Shown here: positions 34,133-42,826 of the stretch, piece by piece
Layout of the letters: each line of letters begins with the position of its first letter
Numbering within the stretch: the stretch's first letter is position 1
DNA from: Bryocella elongata
GTDB lineage: Bacteria; Acidobacteriota; Terriglobia; Terriglobales; Acidobacteriaceae
Direction: 5' to 3'
Assembly: GCF_900108185.1 (NCBI RefSeq)
Contig: NZ_FNVA01000008.1
Span: 248,001-312,000, forward strand
DNA length: 64,000 nucleotides
Translations under genes and position numbers: made by a program
The notes under the pieces: generated by a model
Told to the model about the DNA's origin: nothing
The model's input: only the letters and a program-made list of their open reading frames with translations
Database searches by the model: none

Positions 34133-34996
34133 ATGCCAGCCAATCGCTTCAACGCATTCACGGACTACGGCGTCGGCATTGGGCTGCGGGTACCGCACTA
34201 CGATCACATCCTGTGCCGCAAGCCGGTGGTGGACTGGTTCGAGATCATCAGTGAGAACTACATGATCGATGGCGGCCGTCCGTTGCGGATGCTGGACGCG
34301 ATCCTCGATCAATATCGGGTTGTGCAGCATGGCGTGTCGATGTACTTCGGCAACGCGCAGCCGCTGAACCGGGATCATCTGCGGAGGCTCAAAGAGCTTA
34401 CGAAGCGGACGAAGACGCCGTGGCTCTCGGACCATCTCTGCTGGGGCAGTGTGGACGGGCGTTACACGCATGACCTGCTGCCACTGCCGTATACGTTCGA
34501 GGCGGTGCGCAATACGGCGCAGCGCATTCGCGAGGTGCAGGACTTTATCGAGATTCCGATCGCTGTCGAAAACGTGAGCAGCTATGCGGAGTTTCACGAA
34601 TCAGAGATGACGGAGTGGGAGTTCCTGAACGAGGTAGTTGAGGCTGCGGATTGCGGCATCCTGCTCGACGTGAACAATATCTACGTGTCATCGCAGAATC
34701 ATGGGTTCGACCCGATGGAGTATGTGAACAGCGTCCCTGCAGAGCGCGTCGCGCAGATGCACATCGCGGGTCACTCAAAGTTTGAGCGCTACACGCTGGA
34801 CACGCATGATCATCCGGTGCTGGACCCTGTGTGGAAGCTTTACGAACGTGCGATTGAGCGGTGCGGACCGACCGCTACGCTGCTGGAGTGGGACGACAAC
34901 ATCCCTTCCTTCGATGAGGTGCATGCCGAGGCGCTGAAGGCGATGCGGTTCCTCGAGCCCGCGCGGGCGCTGGAGCTCGACGAGGTGATGGCATGA
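34133..34996 (+). CDS. bufB: DUF692 multinuclear non-heme iron oxidase (BufB/MbnB type)
   Basis: A 287-residue TIM-barrel MNIO. Candidate iron ligands in family positions are His66 (VVQHGVSMYF), Asp100-His101 (LSDHLCW), Glu146-Asn147 (AVENVSS), Asp179-Asn181 (LLDVNNIY), His210 and His214 (MHIAGHS), Asp226-His227 (THDHP) and Glu252 (LLEWDDN). It should oxidise Cys residues of the BufA peptide, using DUF2063 protein as partner. AAGGGAG precedes the ATG; an upstream TTG is less likely. The stop overlaps the bufC ATG (ATGA). Confidence 0.9.
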   Translation: MPANRFNAFTDYGVGIGLRVPHYDHILCRKPVVDWFEIISENYMIDGGRPLRMLDAILDQYRVVQHGVSMYFGNAQPLNRDHLRRLKELTKRTKTPWLSDHLCWGSVDGRYTHDLLPLPYTFEAVRNTAQRIREVQDFIEIPIAVENVSSYAEFHESEMTEWEFLNEVVEAADCGILLDVNNIYVSSQNHGFDPMEYVNSVPAERVAQMHIAGHSKFERYTLDTHDHPVLDPVWKLYERAIERCGPTATLLEWDDNIPSFDEVHAEALKAMRFLEPARALELDEVMA

Positions 34997-35886
34997 GCCT
35001 GCTGGAGCTGCAGCGTCGCATGGCGGAGGATGTGCGCCGGCCATTGGCGGCAGGCTTTGCGATGCAGACTGTCACGGAAGATGGAACCTTGATGGAGGAG
35101 CGTGCTGCGAGTTACATCACGCCGAATCCGCAGCTGAGTTCTTTCGAGCGACTGGAGATCTACAACCGGCAGTACTGGTTTCGGGTGATCGGCGCGGTGT
35201 CGGAGGACTTTCCGGCGGTGAATGCTGTGCTGGGCGAACGCAGGTTCGATGCGCTGGTGCTGGCGTACCTCAAGGAGCATGCGTCGATCTCGTGGACGTT
35301 GCGGGACCTGGGAGCGAAGCTGCCGGAGTTCCTGGAGGAGCACCCTGAGCTTGCTGGGCGGCGGTATCGTCTGGCGGTGGATGTCGCGCGGCTGGAATGG
35401 GCGTATGTGGATGCGTTCGACGGGGAGCGGCTGGAGCCGCTGTCGTTGGCGGAGCTGGCGGGGATCGGTCCCGAGTCGAGGTTTGAGCTGCAGCCGCATC
35501 TTCGATTGCTGGAGCTGAGTTATCCGGTGGAAGACCTGGTGCTGGCGGTGCGTCGCGGGACTCCGGAGACGGAGATGTCGAGCAGCGCATCGCAGGAGCG
35601 AAGCGGGCCGGCCGAGCTGAGGCTTCCGGCGATGCGGCGGCGGACGGTGTACCTCGCGGTGCATCGCTATGACGACCAGGTGTACTACCGGCGCATCGGC
35701 CCGGAGGCCTTCCGGCTTCTGGGAGCATTGCAGGAGGGACGGACGCTGGCGGAGTCGCTGACCGCTGCGTTCGTGGGGAAGACGGTGTCGGCGGGGCGGC
35801 AGGCGCAGGTGGTGCAGGAGTGCCTGGCGCACGCGTCGCAGCTGGGCTGGCTGTGCGCTCCCCGAGTCGAAGAGCGGCCGGCTTAG
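34993..35886 (+). CDS. bufC: DUF2063 (BufC-type) partner of the DUF692 oxidase
   Basis: A 297-residue protein. The N-terminal DUF2063 domain is recognised by LLELQRRMAEDVR, SSFERLEIYNRQYWFRVIGAVSEDFPAVNAVLGERRFDALVLAYL and LARLEWAYVDAFD-like VARLEWAYVDAFDGE; the C-terminal part is less conserved. In known pairs this protein holds the precursor leader for the oxidase. It is translationally coupled to bufB by ATGA. A weak annotation as DNA-binding exists for the domain, but the setting favours peptide recognition. Confidence 0.87.
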   Translation: MSLLELQRRMAEDVRRPLAAGFAMQTVTEDGTLMEERAASYITPNPQLSSFERLEIYNRQYWFRVIGAVSEDFPAVNAVLGERRFDALVLAYLKEHASISWTLRDLGAKLPEFLEEHPELAGRRYRLAVDVARLEWAYVDAFDGERLEPLSLAELAGIGPESRFELQPHLRLLELSYPVEDLVLAVRRGTPETEMSSSASQERSGPAELRLPAMRRRTVYLAVHRYDDQVYYRRIGPEAFRLLGALQEGRTLAESLTAAFVGKTVSAGRQAQVVQECLAHASQLGWLCAPRVEERPA

Positions 35887-36240
35887 GACAGGAGCCTGTA
35901 CCGAAGCGGGCGTTTTCTGTTCTGCGAAGAGACCTGGAGACCCTCAAAGTTCCTCGCCGCTCGGCGGCTGACGGAACGAGGCGTGTCCAGTGTTCATGCG
36001 GCTCTGCGGAGATCTGCTACCTCAGTGCGGCTCATTGAGGCGAATTTCCACGTAGAACAAGCTATCAGTGCAGAGCAGGTTACAGCAGGTATGGAACGGT
36101 GATGGCACGGTTCATTCGTTGACATCGCGGGAGGGCCACTCCTAGTATCCGCGGCGACTCGCAGAAGGATTGCGAGCGGATGCCGGGACCCGCGGTCGCA
36201 CGCGCCAGTCTCAAGGGCACAACTCTTTGAGGTCGGATGC
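35887..36240. other. Intergenic region upstream of TonB receptor 2
   Basis: About 350 bases without a convincing gene, carrying the receptor promoter region. The clear element is the inverted repeat at 36094-36113. A GTAACC on the minus strand (36083-36078) is not followed by a matching downstream box. GAGGTC just before 36241 is the receptor ribosome binding site. Confidence 0.4.
36094..36113. promoter_or_regulatory. Operator-like inverted repeat, copy A (TonB receptor 2)
   Basis: GAACGGT-GATGGC-ACGGTTC: 7-base half sites with perfect symmetry around a 6-base centre, 127 bases before the receptor ATG. It shares its layout with the sites at 41377, 45776 and 48492, though its centre differs. 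Confidence 0.5.
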
Positions 36241-39200
36241 ATGAAAGTTTTTCGCCTGACGCTGGCAGTGATGATGTTGCTGCTCGTCCCCGGCTTGAGC
36301 CGGTCGCAGTCTCTCAATACCTCACAGATCTCCGGAACAATTGAAGATCAGACCGGTGCGGCGATCCCGAACGCCGAGGTCAAGCTGACGCAGACGGATA
36401 CGGGAACCGTCCGAACGGTGCGCACGAATGCGCAGGGTGAGTACCTTGCACCGGACCTTCCCCTGGGGCCGTACGCGATCGAGGTCCATGCAACGGGTTT
36501 CAAGGCTTATGTCGCGAAGGGGATTCAGCTGCAGGTCGGTACGAACCCGCAGATCAGCGCAAAGCTGGAAGCCGGCGCGGTGACCGAGACTGTGACAGTG
36601 GAGGCTCTATCGACGGCGCAGGTTGAGACGGAGACCAACGGCATCGGGCAGGTCATCGACCAGAAGCAGGTCGTGGAGCTGCCGCTGAACGGCCGCGACC
36701 CGACGCAGCTGATCGCTCTGGCCGGTGCAACGACGACGGCCCCCGCAGGCGACTTGAACAGCAACAAGAACTTTCCCTCGGTCACGCTTTCAGTGGCGGG
36801 AGGCCTGCCCAACGGCGTGTCGTTCGTGCTGGACGGCGGCATGCACAATGACATCTTCAACAACCTGAACCTGCCGATTCCGTTCCCGGATGCGTTGCAG
36901 GAGTTCAAGGTGGAGACCAATTCGCTGCCAGCGCAGTATGGCGACCATGCGACGGCGGCGGTGAACGTCATCACGAAGGGCGGCAGTAACCAGTTCCATG
37001 GCGATGTGTTTGAGTTTGTCCGGAACTATGCGTTCAATGCGGCGAACTTCTTCGGCTATAACTCGGCGACGGGTGCGAAGGTACGCGACAACCTGAAGCG
37101 CAACCAGTTTGGCGGCGTGATCGGCGGGCCGATCATCAAGAACAAGCTGTTCTTCTTCGGCGGCTTCCAGGACACAATCGTGCGGTCGCAGCAGGCGCCG
37201 ACAGCGGTGTATGTGCCTACCCCGGCGATGATGGCAGGCGACTTTACGACGATCGCTTCGACGACGTGCCAGTCTTCCGCGCTGACGCTGCCGGCGCCGT
37301 TCGTGGGCAACAAGGTAAGTCCGTCTTTATTCAATCAGCAGGCACTGAACGCGATTGCGGCGGGCATCCCGGTAAGCAACGGCAACACCGGGACGATTGG
37401 CTGCGGCCAGATCAACGTGTATCTGTCGAATAACTCGACGCAGCAGCAGGCGATCGGCCGCGTGGACTACACGATCAATCCGAGCCAGAGTGTGTTCGCG
37501 CGGTACTACATTGCGCGGTTCAACTCGCCTGTCACCGTGGCTGGCGGCAATTTGCTGCAGGCGAACCAGGTCAACCAGTTCAACCAGGACCAATCGGTGA
37601 CGGTGGGGCACACGTACTCGATCACGCCGCGCATCATCAATTCGATCCGGCTGACGGGCAATCGCACGCTGGGGCTGCGGACGCTTTATCCCTTCTTCGA
37701 TCCTTCGTCGCTGGGCATCAACGACTACACGACGCCGGCGGACAAGGGGTTCATGGGCATCGCCATCACCAATGGCTTCTCACTGGGACAGGGCGGGAAT
37801 AATCCGGGCTACTTCAATACGACGGACTACCAGATCGTGGACGACGTAAATATTGTTCGCGGCAACCACCAGATATCGTTCGGCGGCAATTACTTCTACG
37901 CGTACATGAACTCGGTAAACGGACGTCCGGTGAACGGTACGTTTTCGTTTGCGGGTACGTTGTACGGTGGAGGCAAGCTAGGCTACGCGGACTTCCTGCT
38001 GGGCACACAGACGAGTACAGGCACGACCTTCACGCAGGGCAATCCTGATCTCGAGAACGATGTGTACCACTACGTCGGTGTGTACGGTCAGGACTCGTGG
38101 AAGGTGCGTAAGAACTTCACGCTCAACTACGGCCTGCGTTGGGAGCCGTACATTCCTTTCTGGAACCGGAACTCGCATGCCGAGCACTTCAGCATGACGG
38201 ACTTTACGGCGGGCCGCATCAGCACGGTGTTTCCGCTGGCTCCTGCGGGACTGACGTTCCCGGGCGATACGGGCTTCACGGGCAGGTCTTACAACGCCGG
38301 GACGAAGAACATCCTGGAGCCTCGTGTGGGCATGATCTGGGATCCGACAGGACGGGGCAAGATGTCTGTCCGTGCGGGCTACGGCAAGTTCTATGACACG
38401 CCGCAGATGTTCTTCGATACGCGATTCTCGAACGCACCTCCGTTTGGGCAGACGGTATCGCTGAATGGTAATGTTCCATTTACCAATCCGTGGTCGGTGT
38501 ATCCGGGCGACCCGCAGACTCCTGCAGGACAGGATCCGTTCCCGGCGCTATCGCACCTGAGTGCAGCGACGCCGTTCGTCACGGGCGGCACGTACGTGAA
38601 CATGCCGTCGAAGATCAACCCGCAGTATTTGCAGCAGTACAACGTGAGCTTCCAGGAGCAGGTTGGCAAGTTCCTGCTGGCGGTGACGTACCTGGGCAAT
38701 ACCACGACGCATCTGCCGGTGTCGTATGAAGCCAATCCCGGCGTCTACATCGCGGGGACATCGACGGGCGTTACGGGATCCTGCGGCGCGCTAACGGCGG
38801 GCAACGGGCTTCCCGCGAGCGGGCAACCGTGTTCCAGCACCGCGAACACACAGCAGCGCCGGGTGCTGTCGCTGCAGAATTACTCGCAGGGCAAGTACTA
38901 CGCGACGATCGGGCAGTATGACGATGCGGGCACGGCCAACTACAACGGCATGCTGGCCTCGGCACAGACGCACACGCGTACTGTCGACCTGGTGTTGAAC
39001 TACACGTGGGCGCACTGCCTGAGCATGGCGGAGACGACAGAGCTCACAGGGCCGTCGTACATCATTCCGGAGCAGTACGATCCAAATGGGCGTAACTATA
39101 GCTACTCGAACTGCGATTCCGATCGTCGGCAAATTCTCAATGCGTCTGCGGTGCTTCATGCGCCGAAGTTTGCGGGGCGGATGACGAATCTGCTGGTTGG

Positions 39201-39666
39201 CGGATGGGGGTTGGGGACGATCTTCACGGCGCGAAGCGGCGGCTATGGAACGGTGACGTCGGGATCGGATAATGCGCTGAGCGGCAGCTCGAACCAGCTG
39301 GCAGTGATCACGGGCAATCCGTACTCGGGGGCGCGCAGCCGGTTTGGAGCGAACAACAACCTCGTGGCAACGGCGTTCTCGAGCCCGGCGACGGGCACGT
39401 ATGCGCTGACGAGGCCGCTGACCATTCTGGGGCCCTCGAGCTACGAACTGGATATGGCACTGATGCGCGATTTCCATACCTATGAAAATCAGTTTCTGCA
39501 GTTCCGCTGGGAGGTCTTCAACGTTCCCAACGAAGCTAGCTTTACGGGAGCGGCGACGGGGGGATCGAATGCACAGGTTGGAGCGAGGAACAGCTCGACA
39601 TTCGGCAACTTCACTGCTGCTGCCGATCCACGCATCATGCAGCTGGCTCTGAAGTACGTCTTCTAG
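36241..39666 (+). CDS. Oar-like TonB-dependent receptor with carboxypeptidase-regulatory-like domain, receptor 2
   Basis: A 1141-residue outer-membrane receptor. The signal peptide (MKVFRLTLAVMMLLLVPGLSRSQ) is followed by a CarboxypepD_reg-like domain (ISGTIEDQTGAAIPNAEVKLTQTD, about 30-115), a plug-like region (QVVELPLNGRDPTQLIALAG; FVLDGGMHNDIFNN) and a long barrel ending LQLALKYVF-like (MQLALKYVF). Substrates of this group are large or scarce organics, unknown here. GAGGTC precedes the ATG, and a terminator lies at 39700-39733. The operator-like repeat in front links it to the aldehyde dehydrogenase/PQQ regulon. Confidence 0.9.
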   Translation: MKVFRLTLAVMMLLLVPGLSRSQSLNTSQISGTIEDQTGAAIPNAEVKLTQTDTGTVRTVRTNAQGEYLAPDLPLGPYAIEVHATGFKAYVAKGIQLQVGTNPQISAKLEAGAVTETVTVEALSTAQVETETNGIGQVIDQKQVVELPLNGRDPTQLIALAGATTTAPAGDLNSNKNFPSVTLSVAGGLPNGVSFVLDGGMHNDIFNNLNLPIPFPDALQEFKVETNSLPAQYGDHATAAVNVITKGGSNQFHGDVFEFVRNYAFNAANFFGYNSATGAKVRDNLKRNQFGGVIGGPIIKNKLFFFGGFQDTIVRSQQAPTAVYVPTPAMMAGDFTTIASTTCQSSALTLPAPFVGNKVSPSLFNQQALNAIAAGIPVSNGNTGTIGCGQINVYLSNNSTQQQAIGRVDYTINPSQSVFARYYIARFNSPVTVAGGNLLQANQVNQFNQDQSVTVGHTYSITPRIINSIRLTGNRTLGLRTLYPFFDPSSLGINDYTTPADKGFMGIAITNGFSLGQGGNNPGYFNTTDYQIVDDVNIVRGNHQISFGGNYFYAYMNSVNGRPVNGTFSFAGTLYGGGKLGYADFLLGTQTSTGTTFTQGNPDLENDVYHYVGVYGQDSWKVRKNFTLNYGLRWEPYIPFWNRNSHAEHFSMTDFTAGRISTVFPLAPAGLTFPGDTGFTGRSYNAGTKNILEPRVGMIWDPTGRGKMSVRAGYGKFYDTPQMFFDTRFSNAPPFGQTVSLNGNVPFTNPWSVYPGDPQTPAGQDPFPALSHLSAATPFVTGGTYVNMPSKINPQYLQQYNVSFQEQVGKFLLAVTYLGNTTTHLPVSYEANPGVYIAGTSTGVTGSCGALTAGNGLPASGQPCSSTANTQQRRVLSLQNYSQGKYYATIGQYDDAGTANYNGMLASAQTHTRTVDLVLNYTWAHCLSMAETTELTGPSYIIPEQYDPNGRNYSYSNCDSDRRQILNASAVLHAPKFAGRMTNLLVGGWGLGTIFTARSGGYGTVTSGSDNALSGSSNQLAVITGNPYSGARSRFGANNNLVATAFSSPATGTYALTRPLTILGPSSYELDMALMRDFHTYENQFLQFRWEVFNVPNEASFTGAATGGSNAQVGARNSSTFGNFTAAADPRIMQLALKYVF

Positions 39667-39699
39667 CGAAACGAGCGGCAGGAAGTTCGCTGCACAAAC

Positions 39700-39733
39700 C
39701 AAGCGCCTGCCTTCGTGCAGGCGCTTGCCTTTG
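39700..39733 (+). terminator. Rho-independent terminator of TonB receptor 2
   Basis: An 11-bp stem (CAAGCGCCTGC, 39700-39710, with its complement 39717-39727) closes a 6-base loop and is followed by CCTTTGT, 33 bases after the receptor stop. Confidence 0.8.
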
Positions 39734-39803
39734 TGGGCAGGTACGGGCGAGAGAATGATGATCGAGTTACGAGTTACGAGTTGCCAGATGGAACGCGGGC
39801 GGG

Positions 39804-39840
39804 CAAAAAATGGCCTCTCCGCGTTGAAACGGAGAGGGCC
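39804..39840 (-). terminator. Rho-independent terminator of the aldehyde dehydrogenase gene
   Basis: On the minus strand GGCCCTCTCC pairs with GGAGAGGCC with one bulged base and is followed by ATTTTTTGC, 22 bases after the dehydrogenase stop. The short tandem GAGTTAC units nearby (39763-39780) belong to no gene. Confidence 0.75.
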
Positions 39841-39862
39841 GGGGAGTGGATTGGGAGGATGT

Positions 39863-41275
39863 CTAGTAGGTTTGCGTGCCGTAGTACTCGCCGAAGATGG
39901 CTTGCTCAGTGGGGCGGTTTTCGGGGATAGGGCGGCTGACCCAGGTGGTCTGCATGTAGTGCTTGAGGGAGACGTTCTCGTTGGTGATGTTGCCGCCCCA
40001 GATGCCGCAGCCCATGGAAGAGGTCATGGGCATGCCGTTGGTGAAGGAGCCGGAGTTGGCTTTCGACTGCGGCTGGCGGACCATGATGCGGCTTACGGGT
40101 GCGAGACGCGCGAGCTGGTCGATGTGGTCGTCGTTGAAGGAGTAGATGCCGACGGAGTGGCCGCGGCCGCCAACCTTGTAGATCTCGGTGACCATGTTGA
40201 GCAGGGTGTCCCAGCCGCTGTATTTGAAGATGGAGAGCACAGGCGAGAGCTTCTCGCTGGAGAAGGGATAGTCCCTGCCGATGTGGTCTTCGGGGACGAT
40301 GAGGAAGGTCTTGCCGTCGGGGATGGAGAAGCCTGCGATCTCGGCGATCTTCTTTGCCGGGCGGGCGATGGTGGGTGCGGTGCGATGGCGCTCATCGTCC
40401 CACATGGCGGCCTGGAGCTTGATCTTCTCCTCGGGCGAGACGAGGTAGCCGCCTTCGTCCTGGAGCCTGGCAAGGAAGGCGTCGTAGACGGTGGCTTCGA
40501 CGAGGAGGTTGCCGTCGGAGGAGCAGCCGGAGCCATTGTCGGCGGTCTTCGAGATGCGGGTGTTGCGGGCGGCCTCATCGACGTTGGTGGTCTCGTCGAA
40601 GACCATGGTGGCGTTGCCGGCGCCGACGCCGTAGGCGGGCTTGCCGGAGCTGTAGGCGGCCTTGACCATGGCGGGACCGCCGGTGGCGATGGTGAGGTCG
40701 CAGATGCTGAGGAGGTGGTTGGCGACGGGGATGTTGGGCCGGGCCACAACTTGAAATACATCCTCTGGAACTCCCTCACGGCGGAGGACCTCGCGCATGA
40801 TGTTGACGGTCTCGATGGTGGTCTGCTTCGCGGCGGGATGTGGCGAGAAGATGACGACGTTCTTGGCCTTGATGGCGAAGATGCCGACGCCGACCTCGGT
40901 GAGTGCGGCGTTGGTGACGGGCACAAGGCCGGCGATGACACCGACGGGCTTGGCGTACTTGACGAGGCCCTTGGCGGGATCTTCCTCGATGATGCCCATG
41001 CTCTTTTCGGGGAGGATGTCGCGGAGGATGCCCTGGATCTTGAAGCGCTTGGCGATGCGGGTGGGAAGGTCTCCGAGGCCGCTTTCTTCGATGCTCTTGG
41101 CGGCGAGGCGGCTGAAGGTGGTCTCGTTGGCGCAGGCCCAGCCGATGGCCTGGCAGAGTTTGTCGACGCGCTGCTGATCGTAGTCCTTGATGGCACCGAG
41201 CGCGACGCGGGCACGCTCCAGCATCTGTTCGAGTTCCAGCTTCTGTTCCTCTGTGATGACCTTGGTTGTTGCCAT
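39863..41275 (-). CDS. CoA-acylating aldehyde dehydrogenase (SauS/acetaldehyde dehydrogenase type)
   Basis: A 470-residue member of the CoA-acylating aldehyde dehydrogenases. The catalytic Cys251 is in NGSGCSSDGNLL; ATGGPAMVKAAYSSGKPAYGVGAGN is the cofactor region of this group, and GCGIWGGNITNENVSLKHYMQTTWVS is a typical C-terminal signature. It converts an aldehyde plus CoA and NAD(P) to an acyl-CoA. Sulfoacetaldehyde dehydrogenase is one named relative; the substrate cannot be read. No shell proteins or alcohol-dehydrogenase domain are present. It is divergent from the MFS transporter with an operator-like repeat between them. Confidence 0.85.
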   Translation of the reverse strand: MATTKVITEEQKLELEQMLERARVALGAIKDYDQQRVDKLCQAIGWACANETTFSRLAAKSIEESGLGDLPTRIAKRFKIQGILRDILPEKSMGIIEEDPAKGLVKYAKPVGVIAGLVPVTNAALTEVGVGIFAIKAKNVVIFSPHPAAKQTTIETVNIMREVLRREGVPEDVFQVVARPNIPVANHLLSICDLTIATGGPAMVKAAYSSGKPAYGVGAGNATMVFDETTNVDEAARNTRISKTADNGSGCSSDGNLLVEATVYDAFLARLQDEGGYLVSPEEKIKLQAAMWDDERHRTAPTIARPAKKIAEIAGFSIPDGKTFLIVPEDHIGRDYPFSSEKLSPVLSIFKYSGWDTLLNMVTEIYKVGGRGHSVGIYSFNDDHIDQLARLAPVSRIMVRQPQSKANSGSFTNGMPMTSSMGCGIWGGNITNENVSLKHYMQTTWVSRPIPENRPTEQAIFGEYYGTQTY

Positions 41276-41376
41276 AACTTGCGGCGATCCCTTCCTGCAA
41301 TACCCGGTGCCTTGACCTGTCGGCCGGGCGATTCCACGGTTCAGTCTAGCCCTGAAAATCCTTCGTTTCCGGTGCC

Positions 41377-41396
41377 TAACCGTGGCGATACGGTTC
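41377..41396. promoter_or_regulatory. Operator-like inverted repeat, copy B (aldehyde dehydrogenase / MFS)
   Basis: TAACCGT-GGCGAT-ACGGTTC: an inverted repeat in the divergent gap, 46 bases before the MFS ATG and 101 before the dehydrogenase ATG. It shares 16 of 20 bases with copy C and 14 of 20 with copy D. Confidence 0.65.
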
Positions 41397-41442
41397 GCTC
41401 ATTGATGGTGTTACGTTGCGGGTGCTAGTGTTTCTCCCGTTC

Positions 41443-42792
41443 ATGGCGACTGTGTCTTCGATCCCTTCCAATCCGGCTGCAAATGAGGCGAGCGCGCCGT
41501 CCCTGTCGATGGCTCGTCCCGCGCCGATGTGGCTGGCGGCATCCATCTGGGCGATTGCTGCGTTGTATTACCTGATCGGGTTTTACCAGCGCGTCTCGCC
41601 CGCGGTGATGACGGACGAGTTGATGCGCACGTTCGCGATTGGTGCTGGGAGCCTCGGGAATCTGTCGGCGTTTTACTTTTACTTTTATGTGGCGATGCAG
41701 ATTCCGACTGGCGTCCTGATTGACCTGTGGGGGGCTCGGAAACTGCTCATCGGCGGCTCGCTGGTGGCCGCGACGGGGACGTTTCTGTTCGGGTTTACGC
41801 ACACCTTCGTGCTGGCTTGTCTGGGGCGGGCGATCATTGGCGGGGCGACGGCGGTGGGCTGGGTGGTGCTGCTGAAGCTGACGACTCACTGGTTCCCTGC
41901 GAAGCGGTTCGCGATGTTGTCGGGGCTGGGACTGCTGTTTGGGAACCTAGGCGCGTTGACGGCGCAGGTGCCGTTGCGGATGGCGATCCAGGCGTTTACT
42001 TGGAGGCCGGTGGTGATGGTCTCCGCCGCGGCGGTGCTGGGCGTGGGAGTGTTGGCGCTGTTGTTCGTCCGCAACGACCCGAGCGATGCGGGGTACATGA
42101 GTTATGCGCCTGCAGCAGTGCAGCGCGGGCACATGAGCACGGTCGACCTGCTGAAGGGATTTCGGCGGATCTTCGGGTATCGCAACACGTGGCTGATCTT
42201 CCTGTCGCAGGGAGCGATTGTGGGATCGATCCTGACGTTCACGGGGTTGTGGGGCACTCCGTATCTTCGGGTGCGATATGGGCTGACGCCGACCGAGGCC
42301 GCGACGGTGTGCTCGGTGATGATTGCGTGCTGGGCGGCGTCGAGCCCATTGTGTGGGGCGCTCTCGGACAAGATTGGTAGGCGCAAGCCGATCTATGTGG
42401 GTGGATGTCTTGTGGCCGCCGCGGGATGGAGCTGCATGTTCTTCCTGCCTGTGCTGCCGCTGGCGGGGTTCATCGCGATCGCCGCGGTGACGTGCGTGGC
42501 CAGTGGGTCCGTGGTGATCGGGTTTGCGTTTGGTAAGGAGGGCGTGCCGACGCAGTTCCTTGGAACAATCTCGGGCACCGTGAACATCGGCAACATGGTG
42601 GGACCGATGCTGTTGCAGCCCGCGGTGGGCAAGGTGTTGGACCACTACTGGAGCGGGCAGATGGCGCGGGGAGTGCACGTATACAGCGTGGGGGCGTATC
42701 AGCACGCGTTCCTGCTATTGGTGGCGTGGCTGCTGCTGGCGTCGGTGCTGTTGAGCCTGACGACGGAGACGCATTGCAGGCAGAGTGCGTAG
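41443..42792 (+). CDS. MFS transporter
   Basis: A 449-residue protein with 12 hydrophobic segments. YYLIGFYQRVSPAVMTDELMRTF and TGVLIDLWGARKLLIGGSLVAATGTFLFGF (the MFS loop 2-3 motif) mark the first half; PLCGALSDKIGRRKPIYVGG is the repeat in the second half. It probably imports an organic acid or a similar solute with protons. The ATG at 41443 is chosen since the first helix follows after about 30 residues; its ribosome binding site is weak and a TTG at 41416 is possible. Divergent from the aldehyde dehydrogenase. Confidence 0.85.
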   Translation: MATVSSIPSNPAANEASAPSLSMARPAPMWLAASIWAIAALYYLIGFYQRVSPAVMTDELMRTFAIGAGSLGNLSAFYFYFYVAMQIPTGVLIDLWGARKLLIGGSLVAATGTFLFGFTHTFVLACLGRAIIGGATAVGWVVLLKLTTHWFPAKRFAMLSGLGLLFGNLGALTAQVPLRMAIQAFTWRPVVMVSAAAVLGVGVLALLFVRNDPSDAGYMSYAPAAVQRGHMSTVDLLKGFRRIFGYRNTWLIFLSQGAIVGSILTFTGLWGTPYLRVRYGLTPTEAATVCSVMIACWAASSPLCGALSDKIGRRKPIYVGGCLVAAAGWSCMFFLPVLPLAGFIAIAAVTCVASGSVVIGFAFGKEGVPTQFLGTISGTVNIGNMVGPMLLQPAVGKVLDHYWSGQMARGVHVYSVGAYQHAFLLLVAWLLLASVLLSLTTETHCRQSA

Positions 42793-42826
42793 ACCGGTGC
42801 GCGAAGAGCAGGAGTAAGATGACGCC

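Noticed and set aside
36056-36083. GTAACC on the minus strand upstream of TonB receptor 2
   Set aside because: The downstream box is TTGTT and no minus-strand gene is served; treated as chance.
39763-39780. Tandem GAGTTAC units as a regulatory repeat
   Set aside because: Only two to three short units lie between two terminators; a loosely similar stretch at 44640-44660 is also in a gene-end gap, and no function is suggested.
39725-41428. A 567-codon plus-strand frame opposite the aldehyde dehydrogenase
   Set aside because: Gly/Asp/Val-rich translation with no motif; the minus-strand frame carries the complete catalytic signature.
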